A stretch of DNA of 64,000 nt, from positions 6,841,996 through 6,905,995 of the forward strand of contig NC_133500.1 of the NCBI RefSeq assembly GCF_025370935.1, in the 5' to 3' direction. The translations under genes were made by a program, and so were the position numbers. The notes beneath the pieces were generated by a model. It saw only the letters and a list, made by a program, of their open reading frames with translations, was not told where the DNA came from and ran no database searches. Shown one piece after another: positions 1 through 10,689 of this stretch; position 1 is the first letter of the stretch, and every line of letters begins with the position of its first letter. This DNA is from Choristoneura fumiferana. Its lineage: Eukaryota; Arthropoda; Insecta; Lepidoptera; Tortricidae.

Positions 1-95
1 GCGAGCAGCTGAGTGGAGGCTTAGAATTCTTCAGCCGCCCCTCGTAGCGAGAAACAAATTCTACACGGACGGAGTCGCGGGCAACAGCTAGTGCT
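1..95 (-). mobile_element. Helitron-like element, 3' end fragment
   Basis: Read on the minus strand, this carries the CTAGCTGTTGCCCGCG motif followed by a GACTCCGTCCGTG-like stretch. That is the 3' end of the nonautonomous Helitron-like repeats seen elsewhere in the window (for example 38268 and 45884). Only the end is inside the window. There is no coding content. Family assignment is by motif only. Confidence 0.5.
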
Positions 96-1570
96 ATATT
101 AAAGTGTATCTTAAGACCGGTAAGGAAGGAAGAACGACGTAAGCTCAAGTAGTAGTTGCCTGAAATCGAAGAGATAATTTCCACACCGTCCATCATGGAA
201 CAAAATAATCTTTTTATTTCATATACAAGACTGTTTAATACCTGCAGATTTCTTTGTGATTTATTTAAATTGAACATTCCAATTAAAAGATACTACGAAT
301 TAAAAAAATATCAATCTAGTCAAAAAATGCAATAAGATACATTTACTCTACGTCTGTACACCCCGGCTTCGCACAGTTATAGTTTTTGGGAAATGGAGCT
401 GAAAAAGGTGTGTGAAGTGCCCTTGACTAAGGACCTTTTTTGAAAACTGTACTCGTGCAAATCCGGGACGGGCTTGGCAGAAAATATACCGACGAAAATG
501 CCTTTACTTTTTAACAAAGTTTCTGTAATAAACTCAGATTCGGCTTTCCCCGAATAGGATTAAAGTAAAAGTAAAACAGATTTGAAAGAAAATAAATAAA
601 TGTAAAATTTTATTGCAATTAACTTTCGTCTGCAAAGAAAATAAATTATGTCTGAAGTTCAAGTTTAAGTAAGTTACCTCTTTAATTGAATTTAAACCTT
701 ATATTACTCGTATGTACGGCCCTAAACTCGTAGATGTAGTGCTGTAAATAAAAAAAAACCTTGGGCACAAAACACAAAACAACAATGACAAAAGGGCCTA
801 GGGTTTAATTTAAAACATTATAATACAAGTTAGCAATTGCAAGTGTGCTGAAATAATGCAAAACTTTTTGTGAGTTTATACTCGTACAGGTTAAGAAAAG
901 AAATTACCTATTTCAATTATATAAATTCGTGGTCCTTTTTTTAGATACAATAATCAACCTTTTAAAAAAAATTGACAATAAATTGATTATTTATTCACCT
1001 ATTAGGCTGAAAAAATAAAAACAAAGCGTTTTTCGAACAAACAACCGCGTTCAACGAAATACCGAATAGTGAAAATGTTTCTTTTTCAATTTCCGTGGTT
1101 TGTTTGAAGAGCCGAATTAAGCCATCGCAATGTTGTCTTTTAATTATTCCCGTGGCCGTGAGAATATCGCTTACGGAGAAGAGTGGATTCAAAAATATAA
1201 TGAAAACTGCTTATTTGTTGATATTCTACAAGTATTCTTCTCACAAGTCCGGATTTTGTACGTCTCAATGTTTCACGTAAAGTCATTGTGGTTTAGAATT
1301 TTTTTCGCAGATGTATACAGCTTGCCTCATGATGTTTTTTCTTAATTGAAAACTCATGATGATTTTTAATTTTACAAAATTATTTTTGATTGATTTAATT
1401 GGTTCATAAAACCCATGTTACTCTTGACTTAACTGTCAACCCTCGCCTGCGGCTCGGGTTGATGTAAATGTCTTGATATATTTATTAAAAAATCTACTAT
1501 TTTAATTCAAAATAAGCTAGCGACTCTTTATAAAGCAGAAGCAACATTATAATGGCGGCAGTAATCACAA
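96..1570. other. No gene seen; AT-rich spacer with one short dispersed repeat
   Basis: The open frames here (up to 71 codons) overlap on both strands and look random. Positions about 360-450 share sequence with 33360-33430 on the opposite strand, around a GGCTTCGCAC motif and a GTGTGTGAAGTGCCCTTGA stretch, so they are a small dispersed repeat. Nothing else is recognisable. Confidence 0.5.
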
Positions 1571-1578
1571 ATATTAAA

Positions 1579-1765
1579 AGAGACTGAAGCGTCCAGACTC
1601 CGGTGGCTTGGACATGTGGAAAGGTTGGGAGAGGATCGTGATGAGAGCGTACTTGGGACATCCCATTGGGCATAGACCGGTTGGTCGTCCCGCTGGTGGG
1701 GCGAAGTAGAATGAGACCTTTTAGATCTTAAGGTCGAAAGGCTAGCAAAAGCTGGCCCAAGATGC
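1579..1765 (+). mobile_element. Non-LTR retrotransposon, reverse transcriptase C-terminal remnant
   Basis: In the plus-strand frames one reads RLRWLGHVERLGEDRDESV, the conserved segment after the RT domain of several insect LINE families. Further on there is a GRP-rich remnant and a K/R-rich tail. Frames shift and stops occur, so it is dead. The clade cannot be fixed from so short a piece. Confidence 0.6.
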
Positions 1766-1799
1766 ATGCATGATACCTATATAAGTCTGGTGTTGAAGT

Positions 1800-2640
1800 C
1801 CAAGAACGCATTTCAAACTTAAACTCAAACTCACAACATTTATTTACAAGAAAAACACACTACATCACAACAAAAACACAGTAAAAACATAAATAAGAGA
1901 AGAGAGAAAAATAAGAGACATTGTGCTGTAGTGTGATGCCAAAAGGACTCAGCTCAGCATGTGCCGTAGCCCTGTAACCAGAGCTGCATTTCGGGTTACT
2001 GCACCCCGCTTTTATTAAAAAAAAAACTAAGAAGAAATGCCCTATAAAGGGTTAAAATACAAAACTATAAATATAGGTAATCTAATCACGCAGTTGGTAA
2101 ACCAAAATGCGGTTTAAAATAAAGCACACTTGTCTAATAAAATGCCCTATTAGATGTGAAAACGGTCAGATTGCGCTCAACCTTTTAGTCCTTGAAATAG
2201 AAATGCTGTATTTATTTAAAGTAAGTGCCTTAACAAAGCGAAAAAAAAACAAACTGGGTTAATAAGGACACCGTTCCTTGTAAAAAGATACGTATCCGGA
2301 TCTTTTGACGTTCCCTGAAAAATCTTAAAGGCGCACAAATACGTCGAAAGTCTTCGGGCGTGGTGCAAGTTATAAGCTTATACCCGGTTCACATTATTCC
2401 AGTAAAACCAATAAGTGAATTCGTTTTAAATATTATTGATTATATGTATGTTAGTCTGCAAGGTATTTATTGTATGGGCCAAGTTGCCCGAAATAAATGG
2501 ATTTATTATAAAACCATTCCAGTAGCATGGCACTGCCGGTGCTTGATTTTGTGTAACTCGTTTGGATTGTGATCCCGCAATGTATCGCTAGTCGCACGAT
2601 TTTTTTGGAATTATGTGATCTAGTTATGCATGGCATGAGG
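1800..2640. other. No gene seen; unclassified AT-rich DNA
   Basis: Open frames of 60-70 codons lie on both strands at 2360-2636 and read as shadows with no recognisable motif. No repeat shared with the rest of the window was noticed. Confidence 0.4.
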
Positions 2641-2650
2641 TCTAGTTAAT

Positions 2651-2905
2651 AAATAAATATCATGAGACACTTGACACCAATTGACCTAGTCCCAAAATAA
2701 GCAAAACTTGTACTATGGATACTAGGCAACGGATAAACATACGAGTACTTATATAGATATATACATACTAAATACATATTAAACATCCAAGACCCGAGAG
2801 CAAAAATTCGAATTATTCATACAAATTATATCTGCCCCGGCCGGGAATCGAACCCGGGACCTCAAACTTCATAGTCAGGTTTTTGGCCATCCGTTCGTCA
2901 ACGTC
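2651..2905 (-). mobile_element. tRNA-derived SINE, family B, near full length
   Basis: On the minus strand it starts with a degraded copy of the GACGACCAGATGGCCTAGTGG head. It keeps a good pol III B box (GGGTTCGATTCCC on that strand, seen here as GGGAATCGAACCC) and runs through the family body. It ends in the GTCCCRTGATATTTATTTATT tail, here slightly changed. Compare the better copies at 8009 and 54321. The A-box region is damaged, so it is unlikely to be transcribed. Confidence 0.8.
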
Positions 2906-3750
2906 GCTTACTTTATAATTTGTATTAAACTAGGCAGTTTGACCTGAAATTCCTGAAAAATCTCAACAAAATAATACTGTATACGTGCTAAGTCTCTATT
3001 AAAATGATTTGCTTATAAATAAAAGTAGTAGTGAAATCATAAACAGCCAAGCCTAGATGATTAATAAAAAGAGTAAATTTGGTTAAATTCTGGCTTGTTG
3101 TGGGGCTTTATATTATTATGAGTTGTGTCGTTGAAAATACTTAATATCGTGAATAATACGTGCTGTCTGAGTTTTTTATGTTTGAGTTAATACCAATAAC
3201 AGCCAAGTCATACAGGATCCCATAGAATGGACTGAAGTTTAGTTAAATATATTACATTTTCACCGTGACCACGGCCGCAGTTATGTTGACGACATATCGA
3301 GATAATTTTAAGAAATAAAAATATAATTATAATAACTAAGTAGCAACAATTTGTAGTAATATATTCCAGAGCGTGAGATCATTAAGAACAAAAACAGTTC
3401 CTCTCTTCTCCCTTGCTCCACAGAGTAATGAAGTGGAAGCAGCTATTATGGAAATTGAAAATGGGTCTCATTTCGTTCCGTACGACAATTTTGATGTTTG
3501 TCGCTCTTCGCCGAATTCCATCTTCGGTTCTCAATTCAAAGGATTGTTGACTTAGACGGTTTCAATGAAACGATTTTACCGCCTTGTGATTTTTATTGCG
3601 GGATTCCAGAAACTAATTTACTTCTTAGGAGAATCTACGGGATAGAAGAGAATGCTACGGAGCTATGAGCTAATGATTACGGATAGCCGGAGGACGTCCA
3701 CTGTTGTACAAAGTTGCCGTTGTAATAATGTATGATATAAGAACACTAAA
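2906..3750. other. No certain gene; contains one unplaced short open frame
   Basis: Mostly AT-rich spacer. A 60-codon plus-strand frame at 3373-3555 follows a CAG (3420) that could be a splice acceptor. It has mixed composition but no motif I recognise, and it is too short to call. A scrap resembling the RTE tail (GGACGTCCACTGTTG) lies at about 3691. Confidence 0.3.
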
Positions 3751-3752
3751 AA

Positions 3753-4057
3753 ATCATCATCATCATCATCATATCAGCCATAGGACGTCCACTGTAGACC
3801 TCCAGTTGCCTCGGTTCGAAGCGGTTGCATCCACCGTGAACCCGCGACTTTAACCAGGTCATCCGTCCATCTCGTTGGTGTACGTCTGACGCTGCGCTTG
3901 CCGATCCGTGGTCTCTACTCGAGAACCTTTCGGGCCCAACGGGCATCTGTTCTCCGTGCTGTATGGCCTGCCCATTGCAACTTCAACCAGCTGATTCGCT
4001 TGGCTATGCCGGTGATCCTTGTTCTTCTACTTATCTTCTCATTTCTGATTCGATCCC
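3753..4057 (-). mobile_element. RTE-clade LINE, 3' end with (GAT)n tail
   Basis: The minus strand encodes, with stops and indels, the C-terminal part of RTE reverse transcriptases. It runs from an HIAR-like region through a RTDGRWGRKVLEWRPR-like region and a KRSVGRPPTRWTDDL-like region to a WRSLGEAYVQQW-like region, and ends in (GAT)n, visible here as CATCATCATCATCATCAT. It is 5'-truncated, as is usual for LINE copies. Other fragments of the same family lie at 6636, 9002, 11367, 52569, 56630 and 60041. Confidence 0.8.
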
Positions 4058-4229
4058 ATAGAGAAAACCCAAGCATAGCTCTAAGAAATAGTCGTAACTA
4101 AATATGAGTAAGAAACTTCAAGACAGTTTAATTTTAAAGACACATAAAAACGGTTTATTGAATCAGGTGTTACATTACAGAGGTCCATATAAATAAACTT
4201 AAAAAAAATACTCTGTTAACCTTGACCTT

Positions 4230-4470
4230 ACGACAGACGTCTATGCAACAACATCTGGTCGCATGGTGAACGGTTGTGTTGCTCCGAAGATGAATTCTGG
4301 TTGAGTTTGAAACGCGTCAGTGTAGTGTGGTGGTGATAGTTGGGTTTGTGTGATTTGTGTTGTTCTTACAGTTTGGAGGTGGAAGAGCGGCATTGATGTT
4401 AGATTTCTATCTAACATCATCATCATCATCATCGCATTCATGCCGCTCCTTGATCTCCAAACTGTAAGAA
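4230..4470. repeat. Dispersed repeat ending in an inverted repeat with a CAT microsatellite
   Basis: Positions 4368-4394 and 4439-4465 are inverted copies (ACAGTTTGGAGGTGGA against TGATCTCCAAACTGT, with CGGCAT/ATGCCGC inside). They enclose GTTAGATTTCTATCTAAC and a (CAT)6 run. The left flank (GTGTAGTGTGGTGGTGATAG) recurs at 18671-18775, so this is a small dispersed element rather than unique DNA. Confidence 0.55.
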
Positions 4471-4580
4471 TACTGTTATGTACTCGTACTCCATATTGTA
4501 TGTATTGGGTCAATTCCAGAGTAGGCAGTTGGTAGTCAGCCACCAGTACTAGCGCTTACCTATCCTGCTTCCTACTTAAC

Positions 4581-4717
4581 ACGTGGGCCCAGTCCGAATT
4601 GGGAACTTCACACACTAATTTCGAATGAAATTTAGTACATAAATTTTGAAAAACTCAGAGATGCGAGCCCAGACTCGAACTCACGACCCTCTACATAGGT
4701 CAAACCACTAGGCCATA
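4581..4717 (-). mobile_element. SINE family A, internally deleted and decayed copy
   Basis: The minus strand carries the A-box region GGTTTGACCTATGT, a decayed B box (GAGTTCGAGTCTGG), then CTCTGAGTTTTTC and part of the body. It jumps to the GTGAAGTTCCCAATTCGGACTGGGCCC region. The middle of the element is missing. The best copies are at 27711 and 31252. Confidence 0.7.
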
Positions 4718-5282
4718 TTTTTGGCCTAAAGCTGCTATATTAAATTAAAGAAAATAAAACACTGACGCTATCGTAACGGATTTTCGTTGAGGGAAAATTT
4801 TCGTGAAATTCCTTAAGTTATGTCACTGAGGTTTTTCCAATCTTTTCTCACAATGTGCGTGAAGGGTGGAGATTCTACGCCTACTTATCCGACGTATACT
4901 TATGTGGGTTCACCTGTTATAACGATGAGGTAAAATGTTTAGATGTGTGAAGAAAATCCTTTCCTGACTTCTTCAGTAATATTTAGAGATGGGCTGAATT
5001 TGGTTTGAACCGAATACGACGTTCTGCCGAACATTCGGTAAAAATTAAAAATTCGGCCAAATTTCGGCCGAACTTCGGTTCATTATTCTGCCTTTAGTAA
5101 ATTTTAAATACGAGTAGATAGATAAGAAGAGATTGTTAAATATGATCGCTAATGCTTAGTTTGTGAAATTGTATTAGCATTTAAAAAGAATAAAGGCTAA
5201 AATCTCGAAAAAATTAATACAATAACTAACTAACAATTAAAATGTCAAAAATAATTTGAACAATGAAATAAAAAAATTAAAA

Positions 5283-5390
5283 TTCGCAATGAAATAAAAA
5301 TGATAAATCTATAAATTCATTTACCGAATAAAATGCATTTTCTAACAAAAGGTCTTTTAGACGACGGCTGAACGTTTCATCGTTCTTTTC
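5283..5390 (-). mobile_element. LINE reverse transcriptase C-terminal scrap
   Basis: The minus strand reads ETFSRRLKDLLLENAFYSVN and continues EFIDL. This matches the ending common to many lepidopteran CR1/Jockey-type RTs (compare KSWLKEKCFYSIKEFLT encoded at 57100-57395). It abuts a truncated SINE B at 5396. About 35 codons remain. Confidence 0.5.
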
Positions 5391-5395
5391 GCTTA

Positions 5396-5526
5396 ATATG
5401 TATTTAAGTATGTATTTATCTACATAGGTATGTTTATCCGTTGCCCAGTAAGTATCCATAACACAAGCTTTGCTTACTTTGGGAATGGGCCAATTGGTGT
5501 CAAGCGTCCCGTGATATTTATTTATT
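5396..5526 (+). mobile_element. SINE family B, 5'-truncated
   Basis: It contains the 3' half of the family: TATGTATTTAAGTATGTATT, then CCGTTGCCCAG, AACACAAGCTTTGCTTACTT and the GTCCCGTGATATTTATTTAT tail. The tRNA-like head is absent, so it could not be transcribed from its own pol III promoter. Confidence 0.75.
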
Positions 5527-5889
5527 TACTTAAGTAATAACGTTACTAGTACAAACAACCGAACATCCTAAATTTTTCACTGCCAAGTCTAACATTCACT
5601 GCATCTAAGTTCACAGCTCATACTTAAGTTCCCTCACGCGAGTCACGCGGAGCTAAAGCCGGCGCCCAAACTTGACGTTAACCTAAACCCGGAATTTAAA
5701 CCGGTCAGGTTAACCGGACGGTAAGCCTGGATTGTCCGGGTGCTACAGGTGGCTTTTGTTCAGTGTGGACTTTTAACTATTTGTTTTACTTACCTTTATT
5801 AGTTAGTCTGTACGTCAAATATTGCAAGTTAAGGTACTAAGGTAGGTTTTATTTTTAAGCGGACATATCTCTATTTTTTGTGCTATATT

Positions 5890-6172
5890 AAAAAACCGGC
5901 CAAGAGCGTGTTGGACACGCCTAAAATAGGGTTCCGTAGCCATAACGAAAAAATTAAGTGATATTTTTCTAAGTATTTCGTATTTTATACGGAATCTTCC
6001 AAGGTTAGGTATATTTTATACCTTAGGCTGCTATTTAAGAGTAAAATTGCTAATAATTCTCAAGCAAACTTAGCCGTTATAGTTTTCTTGTAAGTTTGAT
6101 ATATTTACTACCAACCTGAATTTTTTCACATTTTTCCACCTACCGGTTTAGATTTTAGAGGGGGGGACGCAT
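5890..6172 (+). repeat. GGGTTCCGTAGCC-type dispersed repeat, left half
   Basis: It begins AAACCGGCCAAGAGCGTGTT, then AGGGTTCCGTAGCCATAACG, and runs to a G-rich stretch (GAGGGGGGGACGC). The same sequence starts the near-complete copy at 41555-42349; the right half is missing here. It is a widespread lepidopteran nonautonomous repeat whose transposon class I cannot assign. Confidence 0.7.
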
Positions 6173-6234
6173 TACTTATGATATAATTATTTTTAGTAAT
6201 TTATTTTATTGAATACGAGCATATACCTCATTAT

Positions 6235-6357
6235 CACCATCATCATCCCAGCCTATTTACGTCTCGCAGCTCGTGGTAAATTTCAAATGGGGTTCAATTT
6301 GAACCTACGATCCTCTGTTTGAGAGGCCACAGGCCAAACCACTAGGGCGCTACGGCT
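6235..6357 (-). mobile_element. SINE family A, internally deleted copy
   Basis: The minus strand has the GCCGTAGCGCCCTAGTGG head and a B-box remnant. It then skips to the GCTGCGAGACGTAAATAGGC tail and a short (GAT)n-like end. The central 180 or so bases present in other copies are missing. Confidence 0.65.
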
Positions 6358-6635
6358 AAGCTCATTAGCTTTAGACTTAAAGTGAGAAAGTGCAATGCAA
6401 TTTCTAAGTAAAAGATTAATGGGGTAGATAGTTTGTTTCCGAATGCGGGTCCTTAAATATTTTAACACCTGATTAACTAATCAGGGGAAAACTAAAGGAT
6501 CCGAGGCTAGCGACAGGATTGTGGTTTTTCGTGGCGCCTACTCTTTTGGGGTTGGTTTTTGGTGTGAAAGAGAGCGACGTCAAATTTGTAGAAATAAGAT
6601 TTCGCTTGGAATTTTATTATAAGTACAAGCTTTTG

Positions 6636-6714
6636 CAGGTCATCCGTCCATCTCGTTGGTGGACGTTCTACGCTGCGCTTGCCGATCTGCGGCAAGCGCA
6701 TCCATTCGAGAATT
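6636..6714 (-). mobile_element. RTE LINE fragment
   Basis: This short segment encodes on the minus strand RQAQRRT then PPTRWTDDLQK-like residues, the same C-terminal stretch as the copy at 3753. Both ends are lost. Confidence 0.65.
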
Positions 6715-7125
6715 GGGGATGTCTAAAAAAATTACCCACGGTTTTTATATTTTTTTTTGTACAGAAAAGTCAATTATAAGAAACTAATTTCAATATTTTT
6801 TCATTTAGTTCACTACTTTTTTCAAAATTAATTATTGAAAATATTTTGGTTGATGACGTCACAATTCGATAAAGTGCTACCACATAGTTGATTAGTTCAT
6901 GACTTTGTCATGTGGCACCCTCTTTATTTTTAATTTTTTTATCTGTGGTCAAGTCTAGTGTCAACTGTCAACCAACTTTCACTATTGTCAATCCGTTCCA
7001 TCCTCGTAACATAATTGTTTTTCCCTGGATTCCGATTACCCTAATATACTTACTCGTCGACCTGTGCTAGTACCTTGGACTGAACCTGCTTATTCGTTGA
7101 ACTTTGCTTGCCTCTGGATACCGAG

Positions 7126-7842
7126 ATGAATAAAAAATGTATTGTACCAAGTCGCACCAACACTACTAGCCGTAATAGTAAAAAAGCTTTTGTGCACGTA
7201 AACAAGAACTTGAAAAGGCTATGGTGTTATAAATAAGACATCGATGTCGATTCAAAACGCCAGTGTTATTGCTGTGAAGATCATCTAAACGTAAGTAATT
7301 TATTTTATACAGTTACTAGTACCTACAAATACGAGTATAACTATTGTCGTATTTGCAGAAGATGCATAATTATTTTGTATATGAGTAGGGGTCACAAAAT
7401 ACCAACTTTACAAAATGGTATAGTATATATATATATATATATATAATATATATATATATATATCTGGTTCAGTTAGCATTTATTTTATAAATCTAATAAA
7501 TAACGCCGTTTTTTATGTACCCATGTAATTTAGTTTTCATCGTATTAAGCTTCTGTACCATGAACCTAATTTAGTTTTTTTTTATAGCTGGAAGAAGATT
7601 TAGAAAATTGATATTCTGCCACCAAACTCAGTCATCATGGCAGACAGAGGCTTCAAATAAATTGAAACTGAGCTGATAACAAAAGGTGTCATGTTGCTCC
7701 GCCCTCCCAGCGTGTACTCTGGTATCAAGCCTAGTAAAGTTACATGAACCATATTGTTGTTAAAGCATGCGGTGTGATTAATTTGCAAAGTGAGATAATA
7801 AAAAGTGAATAAACAACCAAAATAGTTTTATTTTATTTTTCA
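7126..7842 (+). pseudogene. Decayed two-exon THAP-domain gene
   Basis: From an ATG at 7126 the frame reads MNKKCIVPSRTNTTSRNSKK, a stretch ending WCYK, an in-frame TAA, then QCYCCEDHLN up to a GTAAGT donor at 7291. After a polypyrimidine-TAG acceptor (exon from 7588) it continues LEEDLEN and another stop. This is the THAP zinc-finger layout: C-x-VP near the start, NTT, a W, then CCEDHF and D-x-EN. THAP domains bind DNA and are common in transposase-derived genes. Broken features are the in-frame stops and the loss of the second zinc Cys (Arg at codon 10). Beyond LEEDLEN the second exon is not readable. AATAAA signals lie near 7810. Confidence 0.62.
7418..7463. repeat. (AT)n microsatellite inside the pseudogene intron
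   Basis: About 45 bases of nearly pure TA dinucleotides with one slip. It lies between the inferred donor at 7291 and acceptor at 7587. Confidence 0.9.
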
Positions 7843-8008
7843 ACCTTAAGCTACTCACTACTACTGCTCTGTATTTGGCACAACAAATGTAAATTAAAAA
7901 TGTAACTTAGCAGAAATAAACTTTTCTATCTTTTCTATCTATCTATCTCACATTATATTTTCATCAGTATCACCTTGTTTAGTTAACTTTTTTAAGGCAT
8001 AGCATTTT

Positions 8009-8261
8009 GACGACCAGATGGCCTAGTGGTTAGAGAACCTGATTACGAAGCTTGGGGTCCCGCGTTCGATTCCCGTGTCAGGGCAGATATTTGTATGAAA
8101 AATACGAATATTGCTCTCAGGTCTTGGGTGTTTAATATGTATTTAAGTATGTATCTATGTATATAAGTATGTTTTTCCGTTGCCTAGTACCCACAACACA
8201 AGCTTTTCTTAGCTTACTTTGGGACTAGGTCAATTGCTGTGAATTGTCCCGTGATATTTAC
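8009..8261 (+). mobile_element. tRNA-derived SINE, family B, full length
   Basis: The head GACGACCAGATGGCCTAGTG holds an A-box-like TGGCCTAGTGG. About 40 bases on is the B box GCGTTCGATTCCC (consensus GGTTCGANNCC with one change). The body has ATTTGTATGAAAAATACGAA, GTGTTTAATATGTATTTAAG and GGGACTAGGTCAATTG. It ends at CCCGTGATATTTA. The usual (TTTA)n tail is replaced at once by a 68-bp tandem array. Confidence 0.85.
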
Positions 8262-8530
8262 GTGCAGAACGATCGGTATCCGGGACCAAGCCAAGTTGTT
8301 TTCAAAGGGAACCGTATGTTGTCGTAAATGCTGAAATATCAGTGTCCGGGGCCAAATAAAGGTTTTTTCAAACAGAAAAGTGCAAGTCGTTGTAAGTGCA
8401 GAAAGATCGGTGTCCGGGGCCAAACAAAGTTGTTCTCAAAGAGAGAAGTGTAAGTCGTCGTAAGTGCAGAAAGATCGGCGTCCGGTTTAACCAAAGGTTC
8501 ATTCAGAAAAGGTCATCGGAATCCGGTATA
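8262..8530 (+). repeat. Tandem array, four units of about 67 bp
   Basis: Units begin at 8262, 8328, 8396 and 8464, each with a form of GTGCAGAAAGATCGGTGTCC followed by GGGGCCAAA and a GTAAGTCGTCGTAA-like end. Units differ by scattered substitutions, so the array is not recent. Open frames across it are by-products of the periodic sequence. Confidence 0.8.
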
Positions 8531-9000
8531 AACACAGCCAGGGTATTTTACTTAATTCCGCTCAATACAATATTCGTCGCAAAACAAACAAGAATGACAA
8601 TTTACAGTAATGACACTTGCGGCACTGTCAGTGCCAAATGTCAGATTGCCGATCCAAATCAAACTCCGTAGTATAATCCACGCGTAAATTGTGAAGAGTT
8701 CTAACCACACAGAATAAAGTACGACTTGGACCGGTTACGCAATTTACACCAATGTCAAATGAAGGTCATAGCTTATTTGTTAAATAATAAATTAATTACA
8801 TTATATTAAAATTAAATAACTACAGAAAACGAGTTAAAAAGCATTTATCTCGAAATGGTTTTCGATTTACTATACATTGCAAAAAAATAGACATCCCCAA
8901 TTTGTGTTGTATTGTATAACTCTGTACATAAAACATATGAAAATAACTGTTAACAAGAGAAAGAGCCAAAGGCGATTTTATTCCTTATGATTTTACATTT
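8531..9000. other. No gene seen
   Basis: AT-rich spacer without a frame or repeat I can place. Confidence 0.4.
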
Positions 9001-9001
9001 T

Positions 9002-9622
9002 TCCGAACCAATGGCCATCTGTTCCCCGTGCTATATGGCCTGCCCATTGCCGCTTCAATGAGCTAATTCGCTTGGCTATGGCGGTAGTGAGGTGTATGGG
9101 GGAAGCTGTAAGTCTATGTCCAACATAGGACGTCCTGACCATAACAAAACTGCCTACAGTTTAACAAGAATACCTATTAATATCACTTCAAACTCGTGGG
9201 TTTTTCTGAAGATTCTGAACATATGAGAAAGAAAGAGAAAACCGATCTTCTGTTTCGATTTCCGAACGACATTAGCAGTTTTGTAGTTCTTGGGATTTTC
9301 ATGGAAATTTAGTAGTCTCGGAATTTGAAGAGCCACTTCTAATCATCACCCTCGTCATCATCGCTTGGCTATGTCGGTGACCCTTGTTCTTCTACGTATC
9401 TCCTCACGATGTCCACTGTTGAACGAACCCCCCCCCCCCCTTAGAACGCCACAGCGAGCAAAAATTGCCCATTTGCATCATCCAGCTGTCTGCAACTCTT
9501 ATGATGCCGTCAGTCCTGGTGGGAGGTCTGTCTACGCTTCGTCTTCCGGTTCGTGGTCGCCACACGAGGACTTTTCTCCTCCAAAACGTTCTCTTCTCCG
9601 AGCGATATGGCCTCTACTATTT
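9002..9622 (-). mobile_element. Cluster of RTE LINE fragments
   Basis: Three pieces lie in the same orientation. At 9002-9090 is the region around TGGCCATCTGTTCCCCGTGC. At 9361-9425 is the TATGTCGGTGACCCTTGTTC region, ended by a poly-C run at about 9427-9440. At 9470-9622 is a second RTE subfamily copy (GACTGACGGCATCATAAGAG and neighbouring sequence on the minus strand). The 153-codon plus-strand frame at 9465-9926 is antisense to the last piece and continues into an unrelated repeat, so it is not a gene. Confidence 0.7.
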
Positions 9623-9779
9623 AATTATTATTTTACCGCTTCTCTCCCGTCACTATGCTCTTAGCTTATCCGATCTGAGAACGCTCCTGCGGTTTGTTAA
9701 TCTTTTAATGGAATTAACCCGCGCCCGGCGGCGTCACTGGCAAACTAACGCCAAGGACCGGCTCGTGGCTGGATTAGAC

Positions 9780-10350
9780 ATTAGAAAAGGTTTGGCATTT
9801 TTACCCGATGGCGAAAAAGGTAATGTGTTTGCCTCGTATGTATGTATGTGTATTCCTATGTACTCTCGTAACTACTCAACGGCTGAACCGATTTCGATAA
9901 AGGATACGTCATTGGATTCATCTTGATCACACGATTGACACGAGTTACATGACATTCATAAAAAATCAAAATGGCGGATTTTATGGAAAATGTGGTTTTA
10001 GTTAAATATCCTGAGATTTTGATGTTATAGATTTCAAAATCCTAACCAAAAGTCATAAAAAAACTAAACTAAACTGAAAGGGACTCAGAAATAGATGTAT
10101 AGCACCCTTAGACACTTTTTGATGAGGACTTTGAAATCTTTATAGATCAAAATCTCAGAACATTTAACTGATACCACATTTTCCAAATTTTAGGTCCCGG
10201 GTAAGTCTTTGTAAGGCTTTTTAAGTTTTTTTATTTTTTTTATTCAAACCTATCGAGTAGGGTATCAAATTAAAGCTTATAACTAGCCCATTCGAAATAT
10301 ATGGGTTATAGTAGTTTTATAATATAATAGTTTTAATCTACCATTTTCAC
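9780..10350 (+). repeat. Unclassified dispersed element
   Basis: It has ACCCGATGGCGAAAAAGG, then GTATGTATGTATGTG and a CTGAACCGATTTCGATAAAG stretch typical of nonautonomous lepidopteran repeats. The part at about 10236-10330 (GGGTATCAAATTAAAGCT) recurs inverted at 16232-16320. No coding capacity. Boundaries are not clear. Confidence 0.45.
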
Positions 10351-10370
10351 AGAAATATTTAAAAAAGTGT

Positions 10371-10662
10371 GAAATAAACAATAAATTTAAAAAATAAAAA
10401 AACGCGTCTGTCTTAAAAAATACTAAACAGAAGAAAACTATTCTAGTAGGCTATAACTCTCTTTCGTAGCTAACTTAAAGTTCAACAGTCGGAACCCATT
10501 CAAATCGTGACCAGCTCAAAAATTCTTAGTACCTAATGGGTCCCGACTGTTGAACTTTAAATTAGCTACTTAACAGAGTTCTAGCCCACTAGACTTGTTT
10601 TCTTCTTTTTAATACTCGTATAATTTAAGGCAGACGGGTTTTCAATTTTTATGTTTATTGTT
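10371..10662. mobile_element. Foldback element with long inverted arms
   Basis: The left arm (about 10371-10500) and right arm (about 10533-10662) are imperfect inverted copies. AAAGTTCAACAGTCGGAACC pairs with GTCCCGACTGTTGAACTTTA, and the outermost GAAATAAACAATAAATTTAA pairs with the sequence at 10650-10662. The loop is only about 30 bases. No transposase. Class unknown. Confidence 0.65.
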
Positions 10663-10689
10663 CAAATTTATTCAAAGTCAAAAATACAT

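Noticed and set aside
3373..3555. 60-codon plus frame after a CAG at 3420, considered as an exon
   Set aside because: No homologous motif, no matching donor or second exon seen.
8396..8671. 91-codon plus frame
   Set aside because: Starts inside the 68-bp tandem array and runs into spacer; no motif.
9465..9926. 153-codon plus-strand open frame, longest N-free ORF
   Set aside because: Its first half is antisense to an RTE fragment and its second half reads through an unrelated repeat with a GTATGTATGTATGTG run. No domain.
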